Shown here: in pieces, positions 25,781 to 38,811 of the stretch
Layout: every line of letters begins with the position of its first letter
How positions within the stretch are numbered: position 1 is the stretch's first letter
Assembly (NCBI GenBank): GCA_038496675.1
Contig: CM076663.1
Coordinates: 17,393,290-17,457,289 of the forward strand
Length of the DNA: 64,000 nt
Reading direction: 5' to 3'
Source of the DNA: Rachycentron canadum
Taxonomy: Eukaryota; Chordata; Actinopteri; Carangiformes; Rachycentridae
The notes under the pieces: model-generated
Told to the model about the DNA's origin: nothing
What the model saw: the letters and a program-made list of their open reading frames with translations, nothing else
Database searches by the model: none
Position numbers and translations under genes: made by a program

Positions 25781-26180
25781 TTAAAGGAGCTATTTCTATG
25801 TTTTCTCTGTCGCCGAACATGGTTTCTTACTGGGAGCAGATGGTGGCGACTGTCTCTTGACAAGAGCCTTGGATGTCATTGCATTTACAAGACAGGAAGT
25901 TATAATACGGCCTCCACGCTACAGCTTCAGAGCAGACTGGAAGCTACAGTGAGTCACTATTGCAAAGTGATGACACACTGCTAGCTGGTTAGCATGCTAA
26001 CTTCAGTAGAAGAAAAGCCAGATAGAGACAAGAGTTAACATTAGTGTTGCTCTCCACTGCTGGATACATCTGTTGGTGAGTAAAGGAGCTGTCAACATTT
26101 CCTCTCGGCTGGTAATAAACAGCCGTTAATGCTAACACTAGCTATGTAGCAACAGCAATCCTGACAAATAGCTCCTTTAA
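25781..26180. mobile_element. TTAA-flanked MITE-like element, full copy
   Basis: Starts TTAAAGGAGCTATTT and ends AAATAGCTCCTTTAA, a perfect 15-base inverted terminus including TTAA at both ends. The length is 400 bases. TTAA target sites are the hallmark of piggyBac-type elements, so a non-autonomous piggyBac-like origin is inferred. There is no transposase. The AAAGGAGCTATTT end sequence recurs at 28.6 kb and 63.9 kb. Confidence 0.75.
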
Positions 26181-26483
26181 ATTTGTGTGTACTTAAATTA
26201 ATGCATTTAATTCTATTGCCGTGCACCAAATCTGGGGCCTGGACATATTCCATATAAAACATGCACAGGAACACCAGGGGCAAAACTCAAGCAGATCATT
26301 TTTGCCCCAGAGCCGAGGAGCAGGTGCATGAAAATGCTATACTAGTCAGTTTTTGAAATGCTACACGTTTATAACCCAAGAAGTAATATTGGGCACTGAC
26401 TGAAATTGAACACATTAAAGTGTTTTTAAAGTGTTGCTCTGGATAAAGACTGCTGATTTTGCCAACTGTGTTCTCATCACTTA

Positions 26484-26630
26484 ATGGGAGATATTGACCC
26501 ATCGCTGCGTTTCTTTAAGGTGGACAACCCCACCGAGCAAGGCTCCAGCTGCTTCTGTGGTACCAGGTTGCGGCGTGGGCTGGTGGCAGCAAAGAGCAGC
26601 GGAAAAGATGGCAGCTGCTTATTTCCTTAA
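26484..26630 (+). other. short GC-rich open frame, 48 codons, unknown
   Basis: ATG at 26484 opens a 48-residue frame beginning MGDIDPSLRFFKVDNPTE and containing CFCGTRLRRG, ending in TAA at 26628-26630. It is richer in G+C than the surrounding DNA. No family is recognised, there is no neighbouring exon, and a chance frame or a fragment of an old repeat is as likely as a gene. Confidence 0.15.
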
Positions 26631-28279
26631 GTGGTCCCGATTGAAATGTTGGCATCAGGTAAAGACACTGTCCTCCTCACAAGGAGGGACAGAAGGAGAG
26701 TAAAGGCATGGAGAGATAGAAGTTGTGTGTGTGAATGTGTGTGTGTTAGAGAGGTAAATGTCCACCGTTCTCACGTCAGCATCTTTTCTTAGCATCCCTG
26801 TGTCTCTCTTCCTACAAGGACATGAACCGATGCCCAGTGCTGAGGGTGCAAACCCCCCTGTTACCTAACAGGAAGGCTTCAGTGACATTTCAGGCATGTG
26901 TGCGACAGTGGGAACATGTGCGTCTATGTGAAGCAGAGATAAAGTCACTTTCAGTCCTTGCAGTTTGTCACAAGACTCTACAAGTGACTCATGATAAGCA
27001 TTTAATCGTCATACTTAAGCTAATTGAAATATGTTGTTTATTCAAACATTTTAACTCTGCCACGCTTCCAATTAAACTCACATTAGGCCCCATGGAATAA
27101 TTTCATCAGATTAGTCCCTGATGATATTGTTGCAGATGATCGTTTAATATTACATTGTAGAACTGTTTGCTATGTATCTGGGGGATAATAGCAGTTATGG
27201 CGATGTCTATTATTGAACCATCCTTCCTGATTCAGGCTCTAACGGGACATGCTCTTGTGAATTAAATTATTGTGGAATTAAACTCATTTTACTGGGGGAA
27301 GCCCTTGAGGAAACCCCCTCCTGCCCCCCTCCTCGTCCCTGAATCCCTCAAATACTGTTATACTCATATTTACGTCTCCTCAACCCTCCAGTCCTCCATT
27401 AAGCTTTTATCCAAGTCAAATTACTTGGCTACAGCGCTGCTGAACAGCGATTTTCCAGTCATAGCTTAGCAACCTTAACTTGGTGTGGCAGACCTGTCAA
27501 GCTTTGAATTTATGTGAATGTTGAAGAAGTGTGTATAGTGCTGTAGAAAAAGAGATGCTTCATATATAAAGACCTCGGATGGTGTTACTTTTTCTTACCC
27601 TGTCTGAAATCACAGACACCAAAGGGAAGGAATGGATTGAACGGTGTGTTTCTGAATAACCAGGTGTTACTTTCAATGCCAAGGAGCGTTTCATACTACA
27701 TCATTTTGTGGGGTTACAGATAATGTCTTTCAAGTATCCTCTGTGTTGTATTCTTTGGCTAATGTCAGTGTTCACAAGTTAAGTTTACATCTCAGCAGTC
27801 TCAGCCAAACTCATTATTCAAAAGAGTTTTGCATTCTTTAGATATGCTGGTTCAACACGTTGTCAGTCCCAAGTCATCACATTTACACTTTTGGTCAGGA
27901 CCCCGTAAGCATCAGTTTTCAATGTGCAGAGGCAGCGTAATTTTTGCTGGACTGCAACAGTGGGCTCAGCCATATAATCACAAATGTCTGTAACTGACTG
28001 ATATAGTTTAATGATCATAGTTTCACTGCTGTTCAGCGAAATGCCACAAGACTGAGTTGGAGCTTCCCCATCAGTTGTTGCTCTTTTAAATTAATCGCCG
28101 TTTACTGCTATTTTCCACTTGTCGCTAGATTTAGAGACTCAAATAAGCACTGAGCGACAAATCAAGACACTTTTAAGGACAAACCTTGGCTACTTAGAAA
28201 CTCCAACTCATGGAGATAATATCTCAATCAGCAAAAAACTTCAAAAAACAAAAAGATTTGATAGAGACAAAAATTTACA

Positions 28280-28490
28280 TTGATGTAGTTTTCTGCCACT
28301 GGCAAGTCTGGCCCATATACAGCATGACTGGCAAATGCTCCTTCCACATATGGATCAATTCTGGTGCACACACAAAAAATCTTCTGGCTGTCAGCCATCA
28401 CTAGAGGAAACCAGCCAGAATCTAAATGTGGAAGCATATGGCCCAGCCTCGGGCTGTGGAACCAGGGTGTATACTGGGCCAGAAGTTTCA
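28280..28490. repeat. degenerate inverted repeat of TGGCCC/CATATG-rich units
   Basis: TCTGGCCCATATAC near 28306-28319 is mirrored by GTATACTGGGCCAGA near 28470-28484, and related units (CCACATATGG, AGCATATGGCCCAG) lie between them. The sequence is non-coding and resembles short-unit repeats common in fish. It may be the body of a small element. Confidence 0.45.
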
Positions 28491-28504
28491 TTTTGCTATC
28501 TGGG

Positions 28505-28627
28505 TGGTGAGTAAAGGAATAAAGTTTGATGCTGAAATTGCAACAGTTTTTTCTAGAATGGTAAACAGCTGTTTCATTCTAACGCTGGCTATGTAGCAAT
28601 AGCAAAACTTACAGCTAGCTCCTTTAA
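28505..28627 (+). mobile_element. TTAA MITE-like element, right-half copy
   Basis: Matches the right part of 25781-26180: GGTGAGTAAAGGA, then AAACAGCTGTT, AACGCTGGCTATGTAGCAA and the terminal TAGCTCCTTTAA at 28616-28627. The left half is missing. Confidence 0.65.
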
Positions 28628-29518
28628 CCAAACCACTCATAGCACACTCCATGACCAAGGGCTATGACTGTGCTGTGTTTATGAGCCAGGGAGACAACAT
28701 ATCTGGGTTTTGTTCATGCAACCCTGAAACTATTGGACTTTCCATGACCGCTACATATCATTTGATAGCCCAGGCCTGGTTTAGACTAAAAATATGAGCA
28801 ACCAAGTGACAAAAAACTCACTCATCAGCTTCCTAGTTACAATACCGAGCGAAAAATTATAGGAATTGGTGTCAACCAACTTGGCAGAAGGGCTGCAAAG
28901 CCCCCATTGCAGGTCCTACATAAATTTGTTCTTTGACCTCTAATCTCATTGGATTATGCAAAAGTAACTAGATGGTGGTTTAACATTTTCTGCACTTCTC
29001 TATTATATAATTCCAGTTGTTATCAGGCCACTTTCAGCACTGTCATGTATGTGGAAGTGTGGGAAGGAGAGGTGAGGACAGAGAGACGAAAAAGAGGAGA
29101 GGCTTTGATGAATAACTGCGGTACTGATGCTGACAGCACACTTCAGTAAGAGACCTCCTGTGTGTGTGTGTGTGTGTGTGGATGTTTCTGTGTACGTGAC
29201 TACTATCTCTGTACGTCACACATGAATCTAGTTTCCATCAGAGAGTTTTTTCTGCTCTGTTTTTAGGTAAAATACCAGCTCTAAACACATTTTTGACATT
29301 CATCTCTGCGTTTTTGATGAATGGGAGTCTTCCATTGTCCTGACTCTCACTCTCTCCTCCATCTCCTTATGTCTCTCAACTGTTCTATCTCTCTCTGCTC
29401 AAGACGGGAGCGCCAACAATGAGCAACATCTGGAGCGAAAGAGAACCCGATTTTCTAATCTGTTCACTACACAGGCCTGTTTTCTAATCTATAACTTGCC
29501 ACTGATTCCCCCCAAGAA

Positions 29519-29575
<57 letters not shown>
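29519..29575. repeat. (CA)n microsatellite
   Basis: A perfect CA array of about 28 units. A shorter GT array lies at about 29158-29180. Confidence 0.95.
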
Positions 29576-29577
<2 letters not shown>

Positions 29578-32247
29578 CATCACAACAACACAAACACACA
29601 CACCCACTGCCACACTCGTTCTCCCTTTCTCTCTTGTGGCTCCAGGCTTTAACATTATTGCCAGTGTGCTCTCATTAGAGGGGAATGGGGACACATTTAC
29701 CATCTTTACTGGATTGAGAGAAGCCTGTTGTTTTGGATGGAGCCTTCGTATTCAGTAAACATTCATACACCACCATCATCACCTTCATTGTCATCGCCAT
29801 CCTCACCAGACTCCACACTCCACACTTAATGATCCTACTGTTCACTTAGCGTTTCCTTCATTAGCACTGCAGTAGCAAAGCAGCCAGTGGGAAAAGTGTA
29901 TTGAAGTGAGAGTCTTATATCATATTTAGGTGCGTTTGGTATCAGCTCAGGAGAACAGACCATTACCATTATATCTGCAGGGGTTCTGTATTATTGCCAG
30001 TAACTCAGCGATTACTGACAAAAACTCAAAGAAAATTCACTTTTCAAAACAATGCTGATTAAAAAAAAACAAAAAACAAAAGTTTTGTGCCACCGACCTC
30101 ACTTCATCTGGTAAAAGTTGCACTTGAATGCACCATACAAACTGCAGCTAATGGCCCGCTGACCAGACCCTGTACAGTCTGTGCTTGGATGAGAGGAAAT
30201 CTCTTCCGTTTGGATACATAAAAAAGGAGCATTGCAGCAAGATCAAGTAAACACCATCTCACCAGTGTTTTCTTGGGTAGATTCAGAATACAAATGACTG
30301 AGACGTGTGATGACAGCTTGCATTTTGGACACTGTTTTACTCTGCTTTGCTTTGCATGGGTGTTATCAGCCTGCGGTTCTTTGGTCAAGGAAAAAAAACA
30401 TTAATTGACATGACTAAGCCTTCTGTCATGACTACCTCCACTGACTACCTCCACTGTGGATTGTGTGTCGTTGCTCAGTGCTTAGTGTCAGATGAAAAGA
30501 CTTGACTGTTTTTTGTGAAGACGTGTGAGTGTTAAAAGCCTGAATGGATAAATAAACTCATATGAGAGCTGCTTCCTGGGTGCCTACACCCACAAAAGCT
30601 CTGTGGCTTCTATTCCTTTTCACTGCCTCACATCTAGAAAAACCTCCAGTTCACCGTGATCACTGCTCTGTACGACTTCATGAATGTAAAACACAGCTAA
30701 TGCACGGTGGTTGTCACGTATTTTTTATTATTATAAAAATAGATGCACTTACTGTGGGGTACATTCATAAACAATACAGCTTGTTCATGTACAGAAATGA
30801 TGCTCTATTTGAGCATGTCCATTTCTGAAACATTTTATTTACTATCTCATTTTGACAGACAGGCAGTCACTAGTTACTCTGCAGATGAATATTCAGCACA
30901 CAAAATGGTGGTGTTATATATACAATGTTTTCTTATACTGCTGATTTAAAAAAAAAAAAAAAAAAAAAAAACAGCAACAACTAAACTAAAATGCTTCTCG
31001 CATATTAAAGTGACACATTTCTTTCTTAGGAGTGACCATATACATGATGATGATGAATACTAACAGAAACATGGGTCAGCAAACAGACTCAAACAGACTA
31101 ACATCATTAAGGATCCCTCACTTGGTGGTTTGATAACACTTGTGGAGACTGCTGCGCGACACATCAATCCAAAAACTGTCATAGGTGTTGAGTTTCGGTT
31201 GAGACCTGGTGATTAACATCATTTTCATACCCAATGAACCATCCAGTGGCTCCTCCTGGCCTGTGGATGGGGGCATTGTCATTGTATTATCATTTTTCAG
31301 GGTTTTTCTTTGAATTCATCAGCCATCAGAGATCATCACCAACAGTTTGAATGATCTCTTTATGTGGCATTGCTACTTGTAAATGATCCAAATACTTTCT
31401 CTACAACTTCATATGACTGGAAGTTACTGTGATTACATCAGCTTCCGTTCATCTCTGTCTCATTGAATTTAAATATAGATTTTTTTTAATTTTAATTCAT
31501 AACCAAGGCCATAAGAGGCATAAACTGATGTAATTCAAAATGTTCATTTGTGTGCTTTACACAACAAACCACAAATTACATTTATCTGACATTAGGATCC
31601 TCAAGTTTTAATATTTTGTGGCCAACTTTATTTTTTTTTCTTGATTTTTGATATATTATTATTATTATTATTATTATTAAATATTGATATAAAGGGTGTT
31701 TGTGTGTTTATGTGAAAGTGTGCACTGTAAATATGTGGACATTTGTCACCATGTCCTCAAGATGATAGAGGACACACGTTTTCAGTAACAGAGGAAAGTG
31801 TGGGCTGACTGATGAGAGCGGAGGACAAAAGAGCACACGTGAGCTGAGTTGGCAGATGACTGGGAGAGCGAATGTGTGCCCAACCTGAACTGGCACCAAC
31901 CCCTCAGAAAACCACCCGGAGGCACCTCCATCCCCTCGAGGCAGCGAAGCAGCCAGATCAGATTTTTAGTAGAAGATCAAAACAGAAGACCAACAGTGTG
32001 ACCATGGCTCACATTGTGTTGTACATACGGCACACTTATGGAGGATGTCCAGTAGGTAGAGGTCAGTGGTTATGTAATAATCCTCTTCTTTCTGCTCCTC
32101 TACACACTGAGTCTATATTTGGCAGCAAGGCTTCAAAAAGGTAACAGCTCTGGGACTCCAGCTGGAGCCATTACTTATTCACAACGGTGGATTGTGAGTG
32201 GGTGCAGTGGTCAAACTGCTGCTCTCACAAGTCAGCTGGAAGATACT

Positions 32248-32249
<2 letters not shown>

Positions 32250-32285
<36 letters not shown>
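32250..32285. repeat. (CA)n microsatellite
   Basis: A perfect CA array of about 18 units. Confidence 0.9.
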
Positions 32286-32288
<3 letters not shown>

Positions 32289-35200
32289 CTCTCCCAAATG
32301 ATCCTCATTCCTGTTCCTCTCTGATCTCTCCCTCACTTCTACAGCAGCTGTAGAGAAGGATTTATTGTTTCCTGGTGTAAAATAGCTGTTGTGTCCAGCA
32401 GGGGGCGAGGTAGGTGGTGGATTCAGGGCACTTGCAGAAATCTAGAGGAGGGGGTCACACAAGTCTTTTTTTTCCCTTGTAATATAATATTGTCCATAAA
32501 GAGGGAGAAGGTTTAATATCTTGAGAGGTTTTAAAATTAAAACTGACTTACATCTCTGAAGTTTAATCTATTTGTCATTCACAGACAAAAGAAAAGGAAG
32601 ACATATTCAGTTACATCAGTAAAAGTACCAAGACAACAACATAATATTCACTATATTCAGTTGCAGGTACTTTATTCCATAGATTCCCAACCTATGGTTA
32701 AGGTCCCCTTCAGAGGCTCACACAGCAAATCTGAGGGGTCATGAAATGCTAAATGAAGCAGAAAAAATGAAAATGTTCTAAATAATAAGTATTAAATATA
32801 AAATAAGAAAATAATAATAATAATTGTAGTAATTTCTTCAAATTTTCTTGAATCTTTGTGTTTTTAGTGAAATCTAAAATCTTATCTCTTTTAGCTTCAA
32901 ACAGTTATTGAAAAGAAACTACAATGTTATGTAGTTTAGAGGAGACTGTTAAGAACTTGTACCTGATAGATTAAGATTTCAATTGATTCATGTAAAATCT
33001 AAATATGAGAACAAACTGTAGCTGATACTAGATTTATTGTTTAAAGTTTTTCCAATACTCCATTAAATATACTTAATTACCGCAATCTGAGATTCATATT
33101 AAAACAACATACATCAGGTACAATTCCTCAATGGTTTATATTTACAGGTCAGTCTTCATTTTTTTTAATGTTGCTGTTCTGTAGGACTACAACTCCAAGC
33201 ATGCCTGAGGACATCCCTGCCAGGAAAAGCTGGAGGTAATTGCTAGCTGATAGCTGGGCGATTAATCAAAGGCTTTTAAATCAGCCTGAAAAAGACACTT
33301 TCAGACTTGAACAAGAGCAGACACAGATGTTGTAACTGATGTGCAAATGTGCCAAGTCGATACACGCTAATGAAAATGGAGATAAGAAATTAAAAGTCAT
33401 ACTAGTGTATATGTTGAAATGTGTTTGTGCCTATGATCAGCATGTTACAATCAGTCCTGGTGAGATTATGTGATATCTCCTTTTAGTTCCTTAAATATCC
33501 TCTCAGAAGCTTCAAAAACCTCAAGTCAAAGCTTTTACACACAAGTTGTCTATCAGCATTAAAGTTAGAGTATAAGTTAAAGAATAAAAAATAAATGACT
33601 AGCATTCCCGCCATAGACACCCCTGCTCTCATGCTTACATTCACATAGTCTTTTCTTTGTCAGACAACCGGCGAAGTGAAAGGTGACACTGAGGCAGATT
33701 GCAAACCTTGCACGCTCCATGAAAAGAAGCTCATGGTTTGACTTTTAGCAAATGATGACAGAGTAGCTTTTGAAGTGCCGAGGCTGAGCGAAGTGGCGGC
33801 TCCAAAGTGCACTTCATCAGATATGATTGTGTGAAATGTGGCAAAATGAGGCTTAATTGCAGGGGAGCTAATGTTTGGTAATGAACCCAGCGGCACCTGA
33901 ATATGTCAAACAGGAACAACTCACTGCAGAAAAGACTTGAATATTATCTTTGTGCATGTGTGACAAAGACAGAAATGGTGTAAAAGGCCTAATCAGCGTT
34001 CTATTCAGCCTTCAGTCGATCCTTTCAGCGAGTAGCAAGTCATTTATTCCTTTTATATCTCTAATTTCACTTACATCAGTTTGATACTTCACATGAGATA
34101 TTTTACTGTTTTATCTTAGAAATGTTAAGGGCATTAAAATATAAGTTTTGCATGGTAATCAAACCCAAATCAAGACATATACTCTGCATGTGCTTTTTAT
34201 ATTAACTATTGAAGTTTGTATTTAACCAAACCAGGGTTGGCAGCACAGCTCTCTCACTATTTCTCTGGCTGATGTTAAAGCTGCCAACTGACTTTTGGCA
34301 AAGTTACTTTCTGATTTGCACCTTATTAACTCAACTTGCTAATGAGCATGTGTGCTGAGCCAATATTCAATTAAAGTTATAATCGGCCTCAACAGTAATG
34401 ACTGAAAATGACAATAGGAAATCTGAATGACAATTAAACACTGTCATTAAACATACATTATGGAACACAAATGAAACCCAGAGAGGGAACTGGAGAACGG
34501 CTTATATCTAATGGTGATTGAGCTGGTGTCAACTGGAATCCATTACCAGTCCCATTAAAGTCATTCTATTGAATTGCTTATTGGTCGAGGGTGAAAACAG
34601 ATCGGTTGTTTTAGCCGCTACAGCTTGTGAAAAGAGGGAGAGAACTGAATTATGGCATAAACCGAGTTGAAAGGGAAACTTTTCCCTCCACAATAAGGCA
34701 TTGTTGGTTGTATTATTGGTTGCATTATTCGTCTCAATGTACATATAACACTGGGCTTTTATATCTGCTTTCAAACACTCACAACAATACCTTGCTTTAA
34801 GAAGAGGCAGTTTAATCAATCACACAATCACTGCTGCAGCAAGAGACACAACTCAAGCTTGGACATTGCACTGACTTACATTAAATTACCAGAAATCTAT
34901 GCTAACTTTAGCCAAGTTGTAGATTTGACCATTTCCACTATGAGAACACTTACACTTAGTCATTTATATACAGTATATAAATGTTTATACTTACAAGGAC
35001 CTTTGTTGCCCTAATACAGTCCCTCACCATAATCTCAAAGAGTAACAGTAGTAACTGAACATCATTTTCACTTTTTTAGAAGAAAAAAAAAAACAACTTT
35101 AAAAGAAGAGAAGCATCTGAATTATAAACAGGTGCCTGTAGGATTAACATATGAGACATTATGTTGCTGGTATACAAATTAAAATACTAGTTACTGTGCA

Positions 35201-35789
35201 ACTGTGGTTCTATGAATTCTGGACGGCTGTTGGATGCAGTGTGACTGTGATGAATGTTGTGTATTGTCGGGATGACAACACCAAAACACTCAGGTCAGTC
35301 AGATCTGTTTCAGGGCTGTGGTCAGGGTGCGAAGTTGCTCTTTAAAGCTGCAGTGAGGGCATCAACATCCAATTTATTATCATTTATCATCTATTAAATG
35401 TTGCTTTGATGAGCTATAGACTTTACATAGAGCACCATTTGGAATTTATTATCTGACCAGCATTCACTCCCCCTCTGGCTCCGTTTTGGTCTTTAGAAAT
35501 GCTTTTTCACTGAATCTGCCTTTCTTCACCAGCAAGTTTCTAACTTTGTCTATCTGCAGAAAAGTGCTGGGCTGGTAGTGTACAGTAGATTTATACCTTA
35601 GACAGCTTTTTTGTTGTTGTGTTTTGGCAGAAAAAGCTGGTAATGGAAATAATGCAGATAAAATGGGATGGGATGAAAACCAAAATAATTGAGTTTAGAG
35701 AGGCTAAAAAAGGTCAGTTGAATTGAGGGGAACTTGAAAGTCTGGTGATTATTCTATATATATATATATATATATGGGTTCATCACAAC

Positions 35790-36130
35790 CATAGACTCTA
35801 TATAAGAATGAACACAGCCTCTGTGGTGTCACCTAAAGTTTTTTGCAGAGCAGCTTTGAGGCTCAGAGTGGGCTGCCCCACCATTGCTATCTTGGCAGTG
35901 CCTCACTACCTAACTATCAGCTAATCCCAAAGTGGTAAAAGAGCATAACTTTAGGCCTTAGTAAAATGGAGTGAGTTGCCCTCCCATACAGTTGTCATAA
36001 AGGAAGAAATTAGCCAACACCACTTTTGTACCAGGCTGCAAACACATTAGAAACTACAATAAAGTCAAGCATTTTAACATCTATGGGGACTGTCTCACCT
36101 TGGAGCCAACGTCAAGTGACCCTGTCAGGA
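35790..36130. repeat. dispersed repeat, preceded by (TA)n
   Basis: Begins after a TATATA run (35755-35775) with ATAGACTCTATATAAGAATG and GCCTCTGTGGTGTCACC. This layout is recalled for a frequent teleost repeat related to those at 39.35 and 42.95 kb. Assignment is tentative. Confidence 0.4.
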
Positions 36131-36359
36131 ACTGCAGTTTTGATTGTTTCCTTGCTGGCTTAAAGCTTACATTACACATAGCTTTATAAAGATAGCTGTA
36201 AAATCAGAGCTAAATACATGACCCCAACCCTTATTCTGATGTTACACTTAAATCTTATACTTAAAAGTTAAAGTTTTAATCCTCAAAAAGCAATTTAAAG
36301 AACGAATGTTCTCACTTCCAAAATATCACAGTTACACACACACACCCACACACATTCAT

Positions 36360-36545
36360 TTGCAAGGACTCTAATAGTACATCCCCGAGCCCTTTACTGT
36401 AGCCTTAGGCATCGCAAAGTCCTAACCCTAATGCTGACCCTAACCTGAACTTCACCAAAACCTGATCCTTAATATAAAGTCTTAACCCTCAAATATCCTC
36501 TGAAGTTGTGAGGAGCAAAAGACAAAATGTCCTCACAATAGTTTA
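36360..36545. repeat. repeat fragment with CCCTAA-like blocks
   Basis: CCTAACCCTAATGCTGACCC, TAACCTGAAC and, further on, AAATGTCCTCACAATAG belong to a fish dispersed repeat whose interior imitates telomere units. The units are not in tandem. Confidence 0.5.
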
Positions 36546-36574
36546 AAACCACTTTTTATCAGCACAACCATAGG

Positions 36575-36575
<1 letters not shown>

Positions 36576-36660
<85 letters not shown>

Positions 36661-37182
36661 CTCATCCTCCTCCTATTGAACCAGTAGCCGACAGGAGTGC
36701 AGGGGACAAACTGTGATTTAGTAGCGGTGGAAACCAGAAAGCCAAGGCCTGCGGCTCAGCTTTATCTGCGGTGCTCCATCTTGCCGTGGGGGACACAAGA
36801 ATTCATTTAGCGTGTTGCCAGAGATGGTCTCGCACCAGCCTGATAGCACAGTTGAATTACAATTGCACAACTCTACTCTTTTATATTTCTCTGTTTGTCT
36901 GACTGTGTGTATGTGTCGGTGCCTGAAGGAGCAGCAACAGGTGGGGAAGAATGACTGGGTGAGGCACTGCTATTTTGAATGCCCTGCGACTGTGGCTGTA
37001 ATCATGCAAGTACACACACAGTGATCGTAATGAGAAACATGAGCTTGAGCTTGTCCCCAAGAGTTTTTTTTTTTTTTTTTTTTCAGATTTTATCACAAGA
37101 ACAAATTTAACAGAATGATTATAACCAGGGAATCAAATTTTTATTGCTCGTGTGTGCGTATATTTTAACATTCAAATGTGTC

Positions 37183-37254
<72 letters not shown>
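36576..37254. repeat. long (CA)41 array facing a (GT)34 array
   Basis: CA array at 36576-36657 and GT array at 37187-37254, separated by about 530 bases. Both are perfect and among the longest dinucleotide arrays in the window. As complementary arms they form a large inverted repeat. Confidence 0.93.
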
Positions 37255-37255
<1 letters not shown>

Positions 37256-37861
37256 TGCCTCATAATTTGCCCCAGAAGACGGAAGGGTCACCATGGGAAC
37301 GCATGACATATTATAATCAGGAAGTGGTGGGTGTTTTTCACTTCCTAGGGTGTTGAAAGGAGGAGTGTAGGGGGTCTGTTAACATTTCCAATCCAAAATT
37401 ACACTGAATGTTCTATTCAATCATCCCACTGTACAATAATGTAACATACTGGAGTATGTTTTACTGCTTTCAGTTTAAAGTCAATGTGATCCAATGAAGC
37501 TCAAGGAAGCTACTGGAAACTCTTAAGTTTCACTGTCTAGTACATAATACTGTATAAGATCTGAGTAAGTTCATTTGATAGCCACAAAAAAAACGACTTA
37601 ATTAATTGTTAATCCAAAGGGAGAGACATGATAGTACTTCACATTGTTTGATGGACAGCTGATCTCCGAGAAGTGTGCGACTACACCCTCTCTGCTTTTG
37701 GAAACTCTAAGTATAGAGCAGTCTGACAACTTCTCTTTTAATCCACTGATTAATATGTGTAATAAATAATGCATATGAAGATTGTTCCATATGTTTTTAA
37801 TACAAATTCATTCATTTCTACTTGTCATAAGATCCATTAGGGACTGATTCAATTGATTGTG

Positions 37862-38140
37862 GATCCATTCATTATCTACACCATTTATCCCTCAGGGTTG
37901 CAGGAGCCAATCTGACATAGGGCGAGGGCGGGGTACAGCCTGAACAGGTTGCCATCTGTCACATAGAGACAAACAACCATTCACGCTCACACTCATGCCT
38001 ACGGGCAATTTAGAGTCACCAATTAACCTAGGCACTGGGAGGACACAGAACTCCACACAGAAAGGCCCCAGGCCAGGGAATCAAACCCAGAACCTTCTTG
38101 CTGTGAGGTGACAGTGATAACCAACACACCACCGTGACTC
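37862..38140 (-). repeat. dispersed repeat family G (GCAGCACGGTGG type), copy 1
   Basis: Minus orientation relative to the 50.3 kb copy. Blocks include CGGGCAATTTAGAGTCACCA, ACTCCACACAGAAAGGCCCC and CTTCTTGCTGTGAGGTGACA. It is an abundant teleost repeat and lies just downstream of lectin copy A. Confidence 0.65.
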
Positions 38141-38375
38141 CAAATTCATTAATGTCGATGGTAAATTTTCATCTAGTCGCCTTAGAGCCAACATCCCACC
38201 ATGATCCTTGTTGTTGTGGTTGTGCTCTAGTGGCCCATGTTTTTTATTCTGCAAGTTAAGAAAAGACGTGCACTCGCAATAACTAAAAATGCAGGACGAG
38301 ATTCCTGAAATAAGGGAAAGAACTTGTCTTGCTGTGCAGTTGGATGTCAGACTAAAAATGCAAAAAAGAGTAAGT

Positions 38376-38414
38376 TTAAATCTCTTGTGAAACAGTGTGG
38401 ACACTGTGTTGAAG
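38376..38414 (-). CDS. candidate last exon of copy A
   Basis: The donor after LEQ is in phase 0. The next homologous block shared with copy B begins after a TATCAG acceptor and reads LQHSVHTVSQEI then TAA. Copy B has the same block (about 44995-44957), reading LQHSVSIVLQVI and stop. Conservation between copies and the compatible phase support it, but the exon is very short and unsupported by transcripts. About 380 bases separate it from CTLD2, against about 60 in copy B. Confidence 0.35.
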   Translation of the reverse strand, partial: LQHSVHTVSQEI

Positions 38415-38811
38415 CTGATACTCTAGCCATGGCCATGTGGCTATAGAGTGTGTACCATAAATGCATAGTCCTAACATCAGAGTTCGAGTCAAACCTGTGA
38501 GTCTTTATTCCACGTTTGTTTGCTATCGTAATAAATAACTTAAAAAATAACAAAAAAAATTGAATGCGTTTACCCTTTGAAAGTCTCAAAGCATTGAACA
38601 AAAAGTGCATCCTTGTTGGGTTAATTTTATTGTCCCCTGGAAACTCTTCCACTGTGAATATTTGCAGCACATGCATTGTCCAATTGATAAAGATGTTTTC
38701 TGAATTTGTTTGTGTTTTATCTATTTGCATCATTATACCACACTCCAACAGCCCTGACCAAACTCATTACCAGAGAAAGCGTTACACTTAGCAGATTCAA
38801 ACTTACTGTAC

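Larger units (their letters stand above)
28640..37860. other. intergenic, no gene found
   Basis: It contains microsatellites, an A-run near 30948-30971, an ATT run (about 31648-31678) and repeat fragments. Open frames here are short and unlike known families. The piece at 32675-32750 (TTCCCAACCTATGGTTAAGG, then TCCCCTTCAGAGG) looks like a frequent fish repeat. Confidence 0.5.

Noticed and set aside
36415..36500. Interstitial telomere repeat
   Set aside because: CCCTAA-like units are few, spaced and imperfect, and they belong to a dispersed repeat fragment.
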